From: Kordiimonadales bacterium IMCC3096
GTDB taxonomy: Bacteria; Pseudomonadota; Alphaproteobacteria; Minwuiales; Minwuiaceae
DNA: 64,000 nt
Assembly (NCBI GenBank): GCA_016865035.1
Contig: CP018227.1
Location: 2,447,501 to 2,511,500, forward strand
Reading direction: 5' to 3'
Position numbers and translations under genes: made by a program. Below, piece after piece: positions 52,015-61,082 of this stretch. The notes below the pieces were generated by a model. That model ran no database searches. It saw only the letters and a program-made list of their open reading frames with translations, and was not told where the DNA came from. Each line of letters starts with the position of its first letter. Within the stretch, counting starts at the first letter, position 1.

Positions 52015-52108
52015 CGATTCGGACCGCAGATACAGGATGCGGCACCATATCAGGCGTGAACAAAAAATCGAGCCACGAGATATGGGCTTCAGGGCTTTTC
52101 TGAGCCAT

Positions 52109-52144
52109 GGCCGCACCGGATCGGTGCAGCGCCCCGGTGCGGCC
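52109..52144 (-). terminator. 11-bp hairpin downstream of the DUF1185 gene
   Basis: GGCCGCACCGG and CCGGTGCGGCC are exact complements around a 14-base loop, between the DUF1185 stop and the parE start on the same strand. It probably ends or attenuates DUF1185 transcription before parE. No T tract follows. Confidence 0.5.
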
Positions 52145-52172
52145 CCTGTTCAGCGATCAGACAGGCGCCGGT

Positions 52173-52757
52173 TCAGCGCAGGCCGTCCTTGCCCTCCGCC
52201 TCCGCTGCCGTCAGACCGCCGACACGGGGCAGGGGACGACCGCTGTCGGTGACCGCGACCGCCACCAGGATCTCGTTGGCGCGCGGGGCATCGGACAGCA
52301 TCACCTCCATGCCGTCGAAATGGCTGCGGACATAGGCAGCACCCTTGTGGCCCAGAGGCACGTCGAGAACCTGGCCCGGACCGCCGCGCTTCTTCGAGGA
52401 GGGCACCAGGGCGGCACCCTTCTCGACCGCCGCGCGCAGGGGCTTGCCCAGGCGCGGGTGCAGGATGGCCGCGGCATGTTCCAGCTCGCCATCGACGCCG
52501 ACCAGGGCCGCCTTGCCGTAGCTTTCCGCCTGCGCCGGGGTGATCCCGAGCGCCGTGACGCAGCGGTCGCCCAGCAGGCCGCCCAGTTCCTCACCGATCG
52601 CCATCAGAGGCTCCAGGTCCTCCTCGAACCGGCCCGCGAGGGGGTTCGCGATGACCGCGACTGCCGCTGCCTTGCGTGTCGGCGGGCTGATGGTCTGCCC
52701 CATCTCCTGATGAATTTCCTCGATGAAGACAGCGATCTTGCGGATTTCGGCGGCCAT
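52173..52757 (-). CDS. DUF1185 'amino acid synthesis' family protein
   Basis: A 194-residue soluble protein matching the DUF1185/PF06684 family as I recall it: IRKIAVFIEEIHQEMG at the start, KAAAVAVIANPLAGRFEEDL, GYGKAALVGVDGELEHAAAI-like (here SYGKAALVGVDGELEHAAAI) and VSGRPLPRVGGL-like end. The family is listed as amino acid synthesis because of early gene-neighbour notes; members occur in catabolic clusters and no reaction is proven. ATG 52757. The 348 bases upstream (52758-53105) hold no gene; a TTGACA reading toward this gene at 52827-52822 lies in a small hairpin and may be its -35 element. Confidence 0.78.
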   Translation of the reverse strand: MAAEIRKIAVFIEEIHQEMGQTISPPTRKAAAVAVIANPLAGRFEEDLEPLMAIGEELGGLLGDRCVTALGITPAQAESYGKAALVGVDGELEHAAAILHPRLGKPLRAAVEKGAALVPSSKKRGGPGQVLDVPLGHKGAAYVRSHFDGMEVMLSDAPRANEILVAVAVTDSGRPLPRVGGLTAAEAEGKDGLR

Positions 52758-53105
52758 TGTGATGCTCCCCTGACAGTCGGTGACTGTGGCTCGGGGGAAG
52801 GGTCAGACGCGTTGCATTCCTTGTCAAGCAAGGCGCGGTCGGTGTCTGTCGGCGGTGCCTGCGGCGGTGCGTCATTTGGTCCGTTAGGCTCGCGTTGACC
52901 GTATCTGGCTCGGGAGCTTAGGTTTCGCCCGCCTTCCACCGGGGCCGGTTCGCAGTGCGTTGAGTATGAGGGGTCTGGTGGAAAGTGCCTGACAGGGTCC
53001 GGTCTGACCGGGTTTGAGGCGGGGGCCATGACTTCCCGGATCGCGGGACACTCCATGTATCGGGGTGCTATCCTTCGGATGTGAATGTGTCGGAAGGTGT
53101 GGGGC

Positions 53106-53453
53106 ATGGTCGAGAACCCTGATGGGCGGCGCGCCGGCGACAAGGATCGCAGGGATGCGCTGGAGGCCCGATTGAAGGCCGCGCGACAGTCCGGGCCGGA
53201 TGGCCGGGACCGGGCGCGGCTGGAACGTCGGGAGAGATCAAGGGCTGACGGGCTGGCCTGGCGGATTTCGGCGGAACTTGTGGCCGCCTTTCTGTTTTGC
53301 GGTTTCGTCGGTTACTGGATAGACGAGTGGTCGGGAACCCGACCGGCCTTCCTGATCGTCGGGCTCTTGCTTGGCGGCACGGTTGGTATAAGAAATGTGT
53401 ATCGGGTCGCGCGGAACATCTCCGCGGAGGCCGAAGGAACAGAGGACAGATAA
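53106..53453 (+). CDS. atpI: AtpI, accessory protein of the F0F1 ATP synthase
   Basis: A 115-residue protein with a charged N-terminal half (RRDALEARLKAAR) and two C-terminal membrane helices (ISAELVAAFLFCGFVGYWIDEW and LIVGLLLGGTVGIRNVYR), the AtpI layout, thought to help c-ring assembly or Mg2+ supply. ATG 53106 has GGAAGG upstream. It heads the F0 operon, as in Rhodospirillum and relatives. The preceding 348-base spacer must carry the promoter, but no convincing -35/-10 pair was found. Confidence 0.9.
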   Translation: MVENPDGRRAGDKDRRDALEARLKAARQSGPDGRDRARLERRERSRADGLAWRISAELVAAFLFCGFVGYWIDEWSGTRPAFLIVGLLLGGTVGIRNVYRVARNISAEAEGTEDR

Positions 53454-53454
53454 A

Positions 53455-54195
53455 GTGGCAGCAGGCGGTCACAGCCCTCTTGAGCAGTTCGAGATCAAGC
53501 AGCTCATTCCGCTTAACGCGGGCGGCGTCGATATCTCTTTCACCAATTCGGCCCTGTGGATGGTCATTGCCATCGCGGCGGCGACGTTGCTGCTCACCAT
53601 GGGCATGCGCGGGCGCGCCATGGTGCCGGGGCGGCTGCAGTCGCTGGCGGAACTGTCCTACGAGTTCATTGCCAACATGATTCGTGACAATGCGGGTTCC
53701 GGCGGCAAGCCGTACTTCCCGTTCCTGTTCACGCTGTTCTTCTTCATCCTGTTCTGCAACCTGCTGGGCATGATCCCCTACAGCTTCACGCCGACGAGCC
53801 ACATCATCGTCACCTTCGGCATGGCGCTGGTCGTCTTCATCGGGGTCACCATCATCGGTTTTGCCAAGAACGGGCTGGGTTTCATCCGCCTGTTCGTGCC
53901 GTCCGGCGTGCCGATCCCGCTGCTGTTCATCCTGGTGCCGATCGAGATCATCTCCTACTTCGTGCGCCCGATCAGCCTCAGCCTGCGTCTGTTCGCCAAC
54001 ATGATGGCCGGCCACACGATGCTGAAGGTCTTTGGCGGTTTCGTGATCTCGCTGGGTTTCGTCGCGGGCTGGGCCCCGCTGGCCTTCCTGGTCGCGCTGA
54101 CCGGTCTGGAGATCGGTATCGCGATGCTGCAGGCCTACGTCTTTACCATCCTGAGCTGCCTGTATCTGCATGACGCCCTGCATCCTGGGCATTGA
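53455..54195 (+). CDS. atpB: ATP synthase F0 subunit a
   Basis: A 246-residue membrane subunit forming the proton half-channels. Five to six hydrophobic helices are visible; the essential Arg is in ISLSLRLFANMMAGH. The GTG start at 53455, one base after the atpI stop, gives MAAGGHSPLEQFEIKQLIPL, the normal alphaproteobacterial start, with GAGG about nine bases upstream. Confidence 0.95.
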   Translation: MAAGGHSPLEQFEIKQLIPLNAGGVDISFTNSALWMVIAIAAATLLLTMGMRGRAMVPGRLQSLAELSYEFIANMIRDNAGSGGKPYFPFLFTLFFFILFCNLLGMIPYSFTPTSHIIVTFGMALVVFIGVTIIGFAKNGLGFIRLFVPSGVPIPLLFILVPIEIISYFVRPISLSLRLFANMMAGHTMLKVFGGFVISLGFVAGWAPLAFLVALTGLEIGIAMLQAYVFTILSCLYLHDALHPGH

Positions 54196-54262
54196 TCTGG
54201 CAGTCGGGAACTGAAACAACAATTCGCATCAACCTCAATCTGGAACGAAGAGGGTTAGTACA

Positions 54263-54490
54263 ATGGAAGCAGAAGCCGCAAAGCTGATCGGTGCCGGTCT
54301 GGCCACCATCGCGCTCGCAGGTGTTGGCGTCGGTATCGGCAACATCTTCGGCAACTTCGTCGCGGGCGCCCTGCGCAATCCCGGCGCAGCCAACCGCGTG
54401 TTCGGCAACGTCCTGCTGGGCTTTGCCCTGACGGAAGCCGTTGCGCTGTTCGCGCTGGTTATCGCGTTCCTGATCCTGTTCGCATTCTGA
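54263..54490 (+). CDS. atpE: ATP synthase F0 subunit c
   Basis: A 75-residue two-helix proteolipid. The loop RNPGAA joins [19 protein letters not shown] and [20 protein letters not shown]; the proton-carrying Glu is in ALTEAVALF. Length and sequence are typical. Followed by two hairpins that may adjust its higher expression. Confidence 0.97.
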   Translation: MEAEAAKLIGAGLATIALAGVGVGIGNIFGNFVAGALRNPGAANRVFGNVLLGFALTEAVALFALVIAFLILFAF

Positions 54491-54495
54491 TCCGC

Positions 54496-54513
54496 GCTCC
54501 CCGGTCGGGGAGC
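54496..54513 (+). promoter_or_regulatory. First intra-operon hairpin after atpE
   Basis: GCTCCCC-GGTC-GGGGAGC, a 7-bp stem, begins six bases after the atpE stop and is followed by CTTTCGG. It could act as a partial terminator or a 3' mRNA stabiliser for the c-subunit transcript. Confidence 0.55.
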
Positions 54514-54535
54514 CTTTCGGAACGAAGACAGGATA

Positions 54536-54559
54536 CCGGGCAGTCATTGGACTGCCCGG
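54536..54559 (+). promoter_or_regulatory. Second intra-operon hairpin before the b' gene
   Basis: CCGGGCAGTC-ATTG-GACTGCCCGG, a perfect 10-bp stem with a four-base loop, lies 36 bases before the b' start. With the first hairpin it forms a structured spacer between atpE and b'. Confidence 0.6.
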
Positions 54560-54594
54560 GGACAAGTGTACCAATGAACGAGGCGTAATCGGTC

Positions 54595-55080
54595 ATGCCG
54601 CAGCTAGCAGCAGAAACCTTTGCTTCGCAGCTTATCTGGCTCGCGATCACCTTCGTGGTCCTGTATCTCATCATGTCCCGGGTGGTCATCCCGCGGATCG
54701 GCGGGATACTGGAGGATCGCGAGGCACGCATTCGCGGTGATCTGGACAAGGCGGAAGAACTCAAGGCCGACGCTGACAAGGCCATGGCCGAGTATGAATC
54801 CCGCCTTGCCGAGGCCCGCGCCAGCGCGCACGGGATCATCGGCGAGATGAAGGCCGAGATGGCTGCGGAGACGGAGAAACGTCGTCACGAGATCGACGCC
54901 GACCTGTCGAAGCGTCAGGCAGAGGCCGAGAGCCGGATCGCGGAACAGCGTGAAGCGGCTCTGGGCTCGCTGGATGAGGTCGCCAGGCAGGCCACTGCGG
55001 CCGTGCTGGAGCGTCTGACCGGCAAGTCCGATCAGGATCGTGTCGCCTCCGCAGTTGCTACGGTCGGGGAGGGTCGCTGA
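54595..55080 (+). CDS. ATP synthase F0 subunit b'
   Basis: A 161-residue peripheral stalk subunit. The N-terminal PQLAAETFASQLIWLAITFVV is characteristic of the b' form found in phototrophs and alphaproteobacteria; a single membrane helix is followed by a long charged coiled coil. It overlaps the b gene by one base (TGATG). Confidence 0.92.
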   Translation: MPQLAAETFASQLIWLAITFVVLYLIMSRVVIPRIGGILEDREARIRGDLDKAEELKADADKAMAEYESRLAEARASAHGIIGEMKAEMAAETEKRRHEIDADLSKRQAEAESRIAEQREAALGSLDEVARQATAAVLERLTGKSDQDRVASAVATVGEGR

Positions 55081-55619
55081 TGTTCATCAGTGCCGCGATG
55101 GCTGCGACCGAGGGTGCGGAGCACGCTGAAGGTTTCTTCGAGGATCCGACCGTGTGGGTCGCTCTCGCCTTCATCCTGTTCATCGCCCTCATCATCTACC
55201 TCAAGCTTCCGGGCAAGATCACGGCGCAGCTCGATACCCGTGCTGACCGTATCCGCAACGAGCTTGAAGAGGCCAAGCGTCTGCGCGAGGAGGCCCAGTC
55301 CCTCTACGCCGAATATCAGCGCAAGGCCGAGGACGCCCTCAAGGAAGCGGACCGGATCGTTGCCCACGCCCGCGAGGAAGCCGAGCGGGTCGGCGAGAAG
55401 GCGCGCGCTGATCTGGAGGCCTCGATCGAGCGTCGCCGCCAGCAGGCCGAGCAGAAGATCGCCCAGGCCGAGCAGCAGGCACTGGACGAGGTGCGGGCGA
55501 AGGCGGTGAACATCGCCATTGCCGCAGCGACCGACATCCTGAAGGAAGACATGCAGGGTGCGAGCGGTTCGGCGCTGATCGACAGTTCCATCGACGAACT
55601 GGGCAAGCATCTGCACTGA
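55080..55619 (+). CDS. atpF: ATP synthase F0 subunit b
   Basis: A 179-residue peripheral stalk subunit. One membrane helix (DPTVWVALAFILFIALIIYL) follows a short N-terminus, and the rest is coiled coil rich in Glu, Arg and Ala. It ends the operon; a terminator follows within 60 bases, so the F1 genes must be elsewhere, as in Rhodospirillaceae. Confidence 0.93.
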   Translation: MFISAAMAATEGAEHAEGFFEDPTVWVALAFILFIALIIYLKLPGKITAQLDTRADRIRNELEEAKRLREEAQSLYAEYQRKAEDALKEADRIVAHAREEAERVGEKARADLEASIERRRQQAEQKIAQAEQQALDEVRAKAVNIAIAAATDILKEDMQGASGSALIDSSIDELGKHLH

Positions 55620-55645
55620 TCCAGCCGCAGGCAGGATTTTTCCGA

Positions 55646-55684
55646 AACGCCGTCGGGTCCCGATCCGGCGGCGTTTTGCTTTTG
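55646..55684 (+). terminator. Rho-independent terminator of the F0 operon
   Basis: AACGCCGTCGG pairs with CCGGCGGCGTT (one G-T pair) around an eight-base loop, followed by the T-rich run TTTTGCTTTTG. It is the clearest intrinsic terminator in the window. Confidence 0.85.
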
Positions 55685-55744
55685 CGACCATGGCCGGCGT
55701 GGGAACCGACGGACCTGGAGCGGCCCGTAGTCAGTTGGAACGAA

Positions 55745-56128
55745 CTATCTGCCAGACACACCGAATGGCGGACGGGCCGGGCCCGTCGCGGCACCGAGGC
55801 ATCCGGCGAAGGTCGCATCGAACCCCAGATCACGCACGGTCAGCCAGGCACCCTGCGCCTTCAGGGCCGGGACGCTGCCCGTATCTGCCCGCACGACCCA
55901 GGCGCTGAGGAACGGCATGGCGCGGACCGGTGTCGCGCCGCTGTCGATGATCCGCTGCACGGCCTCCAGCGTCGGGGGCCTGTCCCCGAATCGCACGATC
56001 ATGCGACCGCTGTAGTCATCCGGGGCTGCCAAGAGCCAGAACAGGAACGCGACGGCCAGCGCGGACAGGCCAAGGGCACCTGTCAGGGCCAGGAAATCCG
56101 TCCGGAGACTGCGTCGGGGACTGTCCAT
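55745..56128 (-). CDS. Hypothetical single-pass membrane protein
   Basis: A 127-residue protein: short basic N-terminus (MDSPRRSLRTD), one hydrophobic helix (LALTGALGLSALAVAFLFWLL) and a ~90-residue soluble part, probably periplasmic, with RMIVRFGDRPPTLEAVQRII and WVVRADTGSVPAL. No recognised domain. ATG 56128 is preferred because the helix begins soon after. It is divergent from typA. Confidence 0.65.
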   Translation of the reverse strand: MDSPRRSLRTDFLALTGALGLSALAVAFLFWLLAAPDDYSGRMIVRFGDRPPTLEAVQRIIDSGATPVRAMPFLSAWVVRADTGSVPALKAQGAWLTVRDLGFDATFAGCLGAATGPARPPFGVSGR

Positions 56129-56186
56129 ATGTCCGATATGCGCAATGCCGGGGCCCACGTCCAGAGCCGTGGCGGGTATGACGAAT

Positions 56187-56203
56187 TTGTTGCAACGCAA
56201 CAA
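56187..56203. promoter_or_regulatory. Inverted repeat in typA divergent spacer
   Basis: TTGTTGC-AAC-GCAACAA is an exact 7+3+7 inverted repeat, about 54 bases upstream of typA and 59 bases upstream of the divergent gene. It is suitable as a dimer-binding operator; the regulator is unknown. Confidence 0.45.
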
Positions 56204-56220
56204 AAACGACGAGGCTCTTG

Positions 56221-56249
56221 TTGTAGCCGAGACACGGACACTGTATACC
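56221..56249 (+). promoter_or_regulatory. Candidate promoter of typA
   Basis: TTGTAG (56221-56226) and TATACC (56244-56249) with 17-base spacing. Transcription would begin about 56256-56257, at or next to the typA ATG, and no Shine-Dalgarno sequence precedes that ATG. Confidence 0.45.
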
Positions 56250-56256
56250 CCGCGCC

Positions 56257-58083
56257 ATGACAGACATTTCGCGCCGCAACATTGCCATCATCGCCCACGT
56301 CGACCATGGCAAGACAACTCTGGTGGATCAGATGTTCCGCCAGTCCGGAACCGTACGTTCGCATCAGCAGCTGGCGGAACGGGCCATGGATTCGAACGAT
56401 CTGGAGCGGGAGCGCGGGATCACGATCCTGGCCAAGTGCACCTCCGTCCAGTTCGGCGACCACCGTATCAACATCGTCGATACGCCGGGCCATGCCGACT
56501 TCGGCGGCGAGGTGGAGCGTATCCTGAACATGGTGGACGGCGTCATCCTGCTGGTGGATGCGGCGGAGGGGCCGATGCCCCAGACCAAGTTCGTCACCGG
56601 CAAGGCCCTGGCCCTTGGCCTGCGCCCCATCGTTGTCGTCAACAAGATCGACCGGCCCGATGGCCGCCCCGACGAGGTGCATGAGGAAGTCTTCGAACTG
56701 TTCGACGCGCTCGGCGCGAGTGATGAGCAGCTCGATTTCCCGATGCTCTATGCCTCGGGCCGTGAAGGCTGGGCCTCCGACGATCCCGAGAAGCGTGGTG
56801 GAGACCTGACGCCGCTGTTCGACATGATCGTCGCGCATGTGCCGGCACCTTCCGGCAATCCGGACCAGCCGTTCCGCATGCTGGCCAGCCTGCTGGATTC
56901 GGACCCGTTCCTGGGCCGGACCCTGACCGGGCTGGTGCATGACGGGCGCATCCGCACCAATACCAACATCAAGGCGCTCAGCCGCGACGGCAAGACCGTG
57001 GAGACCCTGCGGGTCACCAAGCTGCTGGCCTTCGAGGGGCTGGAACGCAAGCCCATCGACGAAGCCGTTGCGGGAGACATCATTGCCATCGCCGGCGTGA
57101 CCCAGGCAGGCGTTTCCGACACGCTGGCCGACATCTCGGTGACCGAGCCGATCGATGCCCGCCCGGTCGATCCGCCGACCCTGGCCGTGACCTTCGGCAT
57201 CAATGATTCGCCGCTGGCGGGCCGCGATGGCTCCAAGGTGCAGAGCCGCGTGATCCGACAGCGCCTGTTGCAGGAAGCGGAAGGAAATGTCGCCATCCGC
57301 ATCACGGAGACGGCGGACAAGGATGCGTTCGAGGTCGCGGGCCGTGGCGAACTGCAGCTCGGCGTCCTGATCGAGACCATGCGGCGCGAGGGCTTCGAGC
57401 TTTCGATCTCCCGCCCGCGTGTGCTGTTCCAGACCGGCCCGGCAGGTGAGCGCCTGGAACCCATCGAGGAAGTGGTCGTCGATGTGGACGAGGAATATGC
57501 AGGCGTGGTCGTCGAGAAGATGGCCGCCCGCAAGGCGGAGATGACGGACATGGTGCCTTCCGGCACCGGCAAGACCCGCATCACCTTCCACGCCCCGTCA
57601 CGCGGCCTGATCGGCTATCACGGCGAGTTCCTGACCGATACGCGCGGCACCGGCATCATGAACCGCGTGTTCCATGAGTTCCAGCCGTGGCGCGGCCCGA
57701 TCCAGGGCCGCCGCAGCGGTGTGCTGATCAGCCTGGAAACCGGCAAGTCGGTGGCCTATGCGCTGTGGAACCTGGAAGAGCGCGGTTTCATGTTCATCGG
57801 CTCGGGTGAGGACATCTATGACGGCATGATCATCGGGGAGCACGCGCGCCCCAACGATCTGGAGGTCAATCCGCTGAAGGGCAAGAAGCTGTCCAACGTC
57901 CGTGCCTCCGGCAAGGACGATGCGGTGGTTCTGACCACGCCGCGCCGCATGACCCTGGAACAGGCCATCGCCTACATCGATGACGATGAGCTGGTCGAGG
58001 TGACGCCGAACCACGTGCGCATCCGCAAGCGCTACCTGGACCGCCACGAGCGCAAGAAGTCGGAGCGCCGGGAGGCAAGCTGA
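56257..58083 (+). CDS. typA: Translational GTPase TypA/BipA
   Basis: A 608-residue ribosome-binding GTPase of the EF-G class. G1 is [12 protein letters not shown], switch I region ERERGITI, G3 DTPGHADF, G4 NKIDRPD, and G5 is near YASGREGW; domains III, V and the BipA-specific C-terminal domain follow ([41 protein letters not shown]). It acts in ribosome assembly and stress adaptation. Confidence 0.97.
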   Translation: MTDISRRNIAIIAHVDHGKTTLVDQMFRQSGTVRSHQQLAERAMDSNDLERERGITILAKCTSVQFGDHRINIVDTPGHADFGGEVERILNMVDGVILLVDAAEGPMPQTKFVTGKALALGLRPIVVVNKIDRPDGRPDEVHEEVFELFDALGASDEQLDFPMLYASGREGWASDDPEKRGGDLTPLFDMIVAHVPAPSGNPDQPFRMLASLLDSDPFLGRTLTGLVHDGRIRTNTNIKALSRDGKTVETLRVTKLLAFEGLERKPIDEAVAGDIIAIAGVTQAGVSDTLADISVTEPIDARPVDPPTLAVTFGINDSPLAGRDGSKVQSRVIRQRLLQEAEGNVAIRITETADKDAFEVAGRGELQLGVLIETMRREGFELSISRPRVLFQTGPAGERLEPIEEVVVDVDEEYAGVVVEKMAARKAEMTDMVPSGTGKTRITFHAPSRGLIGYHGEFLTDTRGTGIMNRVFHEFQPWRGPIQGRRSGVLISLETGKSVAYALWNLEERGFMFIGSGEDIYDGMIIGEHARPNDLEVNPLKGKKLSNVRASGKDDAVVLTTPRRMTLEQAIAYIDDDELVEVTPNHVRIRKRYLDRHERKKSERREAS

Positions 58084-58084
58084 C

Positions 58085-58528
58085 CTACAGCCAGCGGCGC
58101 ACCCGCCTGCGGTACTCGGCATAGGCCTCGCCAAGCGCGTTTTCCGCCGCCCGTTCCTCGTAGGGAATGTACCACCAGTTGGCGGCGGCGAAGAAGGCAG
58201 CGACCGGCAGCAGGGCCGCCGCGGCGTCATAGACGACGGCGGCGCCGAACAGGATCAGGAAGAAGCCGAGGTACATCGGGTTGCGGGTGAAGCGGAAGGG
58301 TCCGCCCGTGACCAGCACGTCCGGGTCCCGGAAGGTGTTGATGTTGGTCCTGACCTTCCTGAAATGCCCTGCGCCCCAGAAGATCAGCAGGATCCCGGCC
58401 ACGATCAGCAGGTAGCCGATCTCGCTTGCGCCGGGACCGAGCATGCCCGGAACGGGCATGAGCACGGAGAGCAGCACCTGCACGATCAGCAGGATCAGTG
58501 TCAGCAACGGCGGCAGCAGCCATTTCAT
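58085..58528 (-). CDS. Isoprenylcysteine carboxyl methyltransferase-like membrane protein
   Basis: A 147-residue protein with four hydrophobic segments. GGPFRFTRNPMYLGFFLI and the C-terminal YEERAAENALGEAYAEYRRRVRRWL match the SAM-binding end of ICMT/PEMT-type methyltransferases (the R-NP-Y-G and EE...YxxY patterns). Bacterial members methylate lipids or unknown small molecules. It is convergent with typA, one base apart. Confidence 0.82.
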   Translation of the reverse strand: MKWLLPPLLTLILLIVQVLLSVLMPVPGMLGPGASEIGYLLIVAGILLIFWGAGHFRKVRTNINTFRDPDVLVTGGPFRFTRNPMYLGFFLILFGAAVVYDAAAALLPVAAFFAAANWWYIPYEERAAENALGEAYAEYRRRVRRWL

Positions 58529-58628
58529 GTTTCATCTCCTCCGATGTACTGGAGGGTCATCCCGCCATGGGAGCGTGTAACAGGGTAGCCGGGTTTCGTT
58601 TCCGTTTGTATCCCCGCGAGGGCCGTGT

Positions 58629-59438
58629 CTATCGGGCGCTGGGGAAGAACAGCTGCTGACCGTTCACGCGAAACGCGGCGATAGCGGCCTGTCCGGTGGG
58701 GGACAGCAGCCAGTCGATGAAGATCTGGCCATCACTGGCCCTGACGCCCGGATGTACCTCAGGGTTCACCAGAATGACGCCATAGGGGTTCTGCAGGGCC
58801 GGGTCGCCCTCCACCAGGATGGCATGATCGCCCTTGTTGCCGAAACTGACCCAGGTGGCGCGGTCGGTCAGGGTATGGGCGTCCATGCCGATGGCAATGT
58901 TCAGGGTTGCCCCCATGCCGGAGCCGCTTTCCCGGTACCACTCGCCACCGTCCCCGGTCGGGTCCAGCCCGGCCGCGCGCCAGAGTGCCAGTTCCTTCTT
59001 GTGGGTCCCGGAGTCATCCCCGCGCGAGACGAATTTCGCGCCGGTGTCGGCGATACGTTTCAGCGCCGCCGTCGCGCCCGGCGATTCCCCCAGACCGACG
59101 GGGTCCGCACCTGGGCCGACGATGACAAAGTCGTTCACCATCAGGTCGTGACGTTTCACGCCATGGCCATCCGCCACGAAGGCATCTTCCGCTGCCCGCG
59201 CGTGGACGATCAGCACGTCCCCGTCGCCATTGCGGGCATTGCGCAGTGCCTGACCGGTGCCGACGGCGACAACGCGCACCTCGATCCCGCTCTCCGCGGT
59301 GAACTGCGGCAGCAGCCAGCCGTAGAGGCCGGAGTTCTCGGTCGATGTGGTGGACTGAACGACGATGAACCGCTCACTCGCCTGCGCCAGCGGGGCCAGA
59401 ACAACGAGGGTCAGCAGAAGAAGGACGCGAAGGATCAC
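58629..59438 (-). CDS. tupA: Tungstate ABC transporter substrate-binding protein
   Basis: A 269-residue periplasmic binding protein. Signal peptide residues 1-20 (ending AQA), then the oxyanion-binding motif VVQSTTSTENSG that marks TupA, and SRGDDSGTHKKEL and GMGATLNIAIGM in the ligand cleft. The TTST motif distinguishes it from ModA. Its ATG overlaps the ATPase stop as ATGA; it is the last gene of the tupBCA operon. Confidence 0.9.
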   Translation of the reverse strand: MILRVLLLLTLVVLAPLAQASERFIVVQSTTSTENSGLYGWLLPQFTAESGIEVRVVAVGTGQALRNARNGDGDVLIVHARAAEDAFVADGHGVKRHDLMVNDFVIVGPGADPVGLGESPGATAALKRIADTGAKFVSRGDDSGTHKKELALWRAAGLDPTGDGGEWYRESGSGMGATLNIAIGMDAHTLTDRATWVSFGNKGDHAILVEGDPALQNPYGVILVNPEVHPGVRASDGQIFIDWLLSPTGQAAIAAFRVNGQQLFFPSAR

Positions 59439-60208
59439 AGCAGCAGTCTCCCGGCCAGATAGGCGGCGGCCTCCGCCGTCTGGGGTTCGTCGAAGAAGCT
59501 GCCCGCTGGTGTCTGCTCCGTGACCCGGCCCCGGTTGAGGAAGACCACATCGTCAGCCAGGCGCCGCGCCTGCCCGACATCATGGGTGACAAGGACCACG
59601 GTCACGCCCCGCGCCTCCGCCTGTCGGATCAGGGTCTCGATCATGCGGGTGGCATAGGGGTCCAGGTTGGCGGTGGGCTCGTCGAGCAGCAACAGGTCGG
59701 GATCGGCGGCCAGGGCGCGCACGATGGACAGCCGTTGCTGTTCCCCCGATGAAAGCACGCGGGCGGACCGGTGGGCCAGCGCGCGAAGCTCCGCGAGGTC
59801 GAGCAGATCCGTCAGCATGGCCGCACGTTCCGCCCTCGGCACCCGATAGGTCTTCAGCGCATGGCGCAGGTTGCCGGCAACGGAGCGGCGCAGCAGCACC
59901 GGGCGCTGGAAGACCGTGGCGATCCGGCGGCGACCGGTCAGTGTCACCGGTCCCGACGCATGGCTGAGCGTGCCCACGGTCGGCTGCAGCAACCCCTGGA
60001 TCAGGCGCAGGCACAGGGTCTTGCCCGCGCCGTTCGCGCCCATGATGGCCGTCAGCCTTCCGGGGCGGATGCGCAGCGAGACATCGTCCAGCAGGGTGAC
60101 GCCATCAATGGTGTAGCCAACCCCGTCCATGGCCACGGGCAGTACCGAATCCGGTCCCCGCGCCGGGGTCAGCGTGCGGCGACCGCTGGTGACAAGCGCA
60201 TCAGACAT
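59435..60208 (-). CDS. tupC: Tungstate ABC transporter ATP-binding protein
   Basis: A 257-residue ABC ATPase. Walker A is GANGAGKTLCLRL, signature LSSGEQQRLSIVRALA, Walker B DLLLLDEPTANLD, and the H-loop is in VVLVTHDVGQA. It overlaps the permease gene by eight bases and tupA by four. Confidence 0.92.
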   Translation of the reverse strand: MSDALVTSGRRTLTPARGPDSVLPVAMDGVGYTIDGVTLLDDVSLRIRPGRLTAIMGANGAGKTLCLRLIQGLLQPTVGTLSHASGPVTLTGRRRIATVFQRPVLLRRSVAGNLRHALKTYRVPRAERAAMLTDLLDLAELRALAHRSARVLSSGEQQRLSIVRALAADPDLLLLDEPTANLDPYATRMIETLIRQAEARGVTVVLVTHDVGQARRLADDVVFLNRGRVTEQTPAGSFFDEPQTAEAAAYLAGRLLL

Positions 60209-60899
60209 GCCGTGCCACCCCCTGTGTTCCGCGCAATGCCATCAGCGCGCCATTGACGGTCAGCGCGATCAGCATCAGCACCAGACCCAGCCCGACGGCG
60301 ATCGCCAGATTGCCCTTCGACGTCTCCAGCGCGATGGTCGTGGTCATGACGCGGGTGACATGGTTGATGTTGCCACCGACCATCATCACCGCCCCCACCT
60401 CCGCCGCCGCACGGCCGAACCCGGCCAGCGCCACGGTCAGCAGCGACAGCCGCGCGTCATAGAGCAGGGTCAGCACCGCGCCCATGGTGGTGATGCCCAT
60501 GCTGCGCAGCTGCTCGTCATATTCCTGGTGCATGTCGGCAATCACCTGCCGCGACAGGGCGACAATGATCGGGGTCACGAGCACGGTCTGGGCAATGATC
60601 ATGGCCGTGGGGGTATAGAGCAGTTCCAGCGGCCCCAGCGGACCGGCCCGTGACAGCAGCAGATAGACCAGCAGCCCCGCCAGTACCGGCGGCAGGCCCA
60701 TCAGCGAGTTGGTGGCCACGATCAGCGCACCGCGCCCCGGAAACCGCGCGATGGCCAGCAGGGCACCCAGCGGCAGACCGATGAGGCAGGCAAGCGCCAC
60801 CGCCGTCAGGCTGACCCGCAGGGACAGGGAGACAATCTCCCACAATGCGGCGTCACCGACGGCGATCAGACGGAAGGCCTCTGCGATTGCGTCACCCAT
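60201..60899 (-). CDS. tupB: Tungstate ABC transporter permease
   Basis: A 232-residue inner-membrane permease with five to six hydrophobic segments and the cytoplasmic EAA loop RAAAEVGAVMMVGGNI, which matches TupB/WtpB-type permeases. It heads the operon; the 183-base spacer to the divergent hydratase gene holds the promoters, in which I found no convincing metal-responsive operator. Confidence 0.9.
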   Translation of the reverse strand: MGDAIAEAFRLIAVGDAALWEIVSLSLRVSLTAVALACLIGLPLGALLAIARFPGRGALIVATNSLMGLPPVLAGLLVYLLLSRAGPLGPLELLYTPTAMIIAQTVLVTPIIVALSRQVIADMHQEYDEQLRSMGITTMGAVLTLLYDARLSLLTVALAGFGRAAAEVGAVMMVGGNINHVTRVMTTTIALETSKGNLAIAVGLGLVLMLIALTVNGALMALRGTQGVARHV

Positions 60900-61082
60900 C
60901 TTGTGGTCCGCTGCTTGTGTGTGCGTGAAGTTCCCCTGTTTCTCTCACATTTCCGCATGGTCGGCCACGCTTCCGAATGCGTCGGCATCGGTCCCCTGTG
61001 CGACGGACATGCCTGTTCTCCTGTGGACAGAGAAGTCCGCGCGGCCTTCAATATCGGCTGCTGATGCCGGGGAGGATGGATC

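Noticed and set aside
49696-52059. A 787-residue plus-strand frame covering the repeats and parE
   Set aside because: Antisense to parE, and its first part is translated repeat sequence; no recognisable domain.
52895-52923. Promoter of the F0 operon (TTGACC-N17-TTAGGT)
   Set aside because: The -35 is fair but the -10 matches the consensus at only two of six bases, and it is over 180 bases from atpI.
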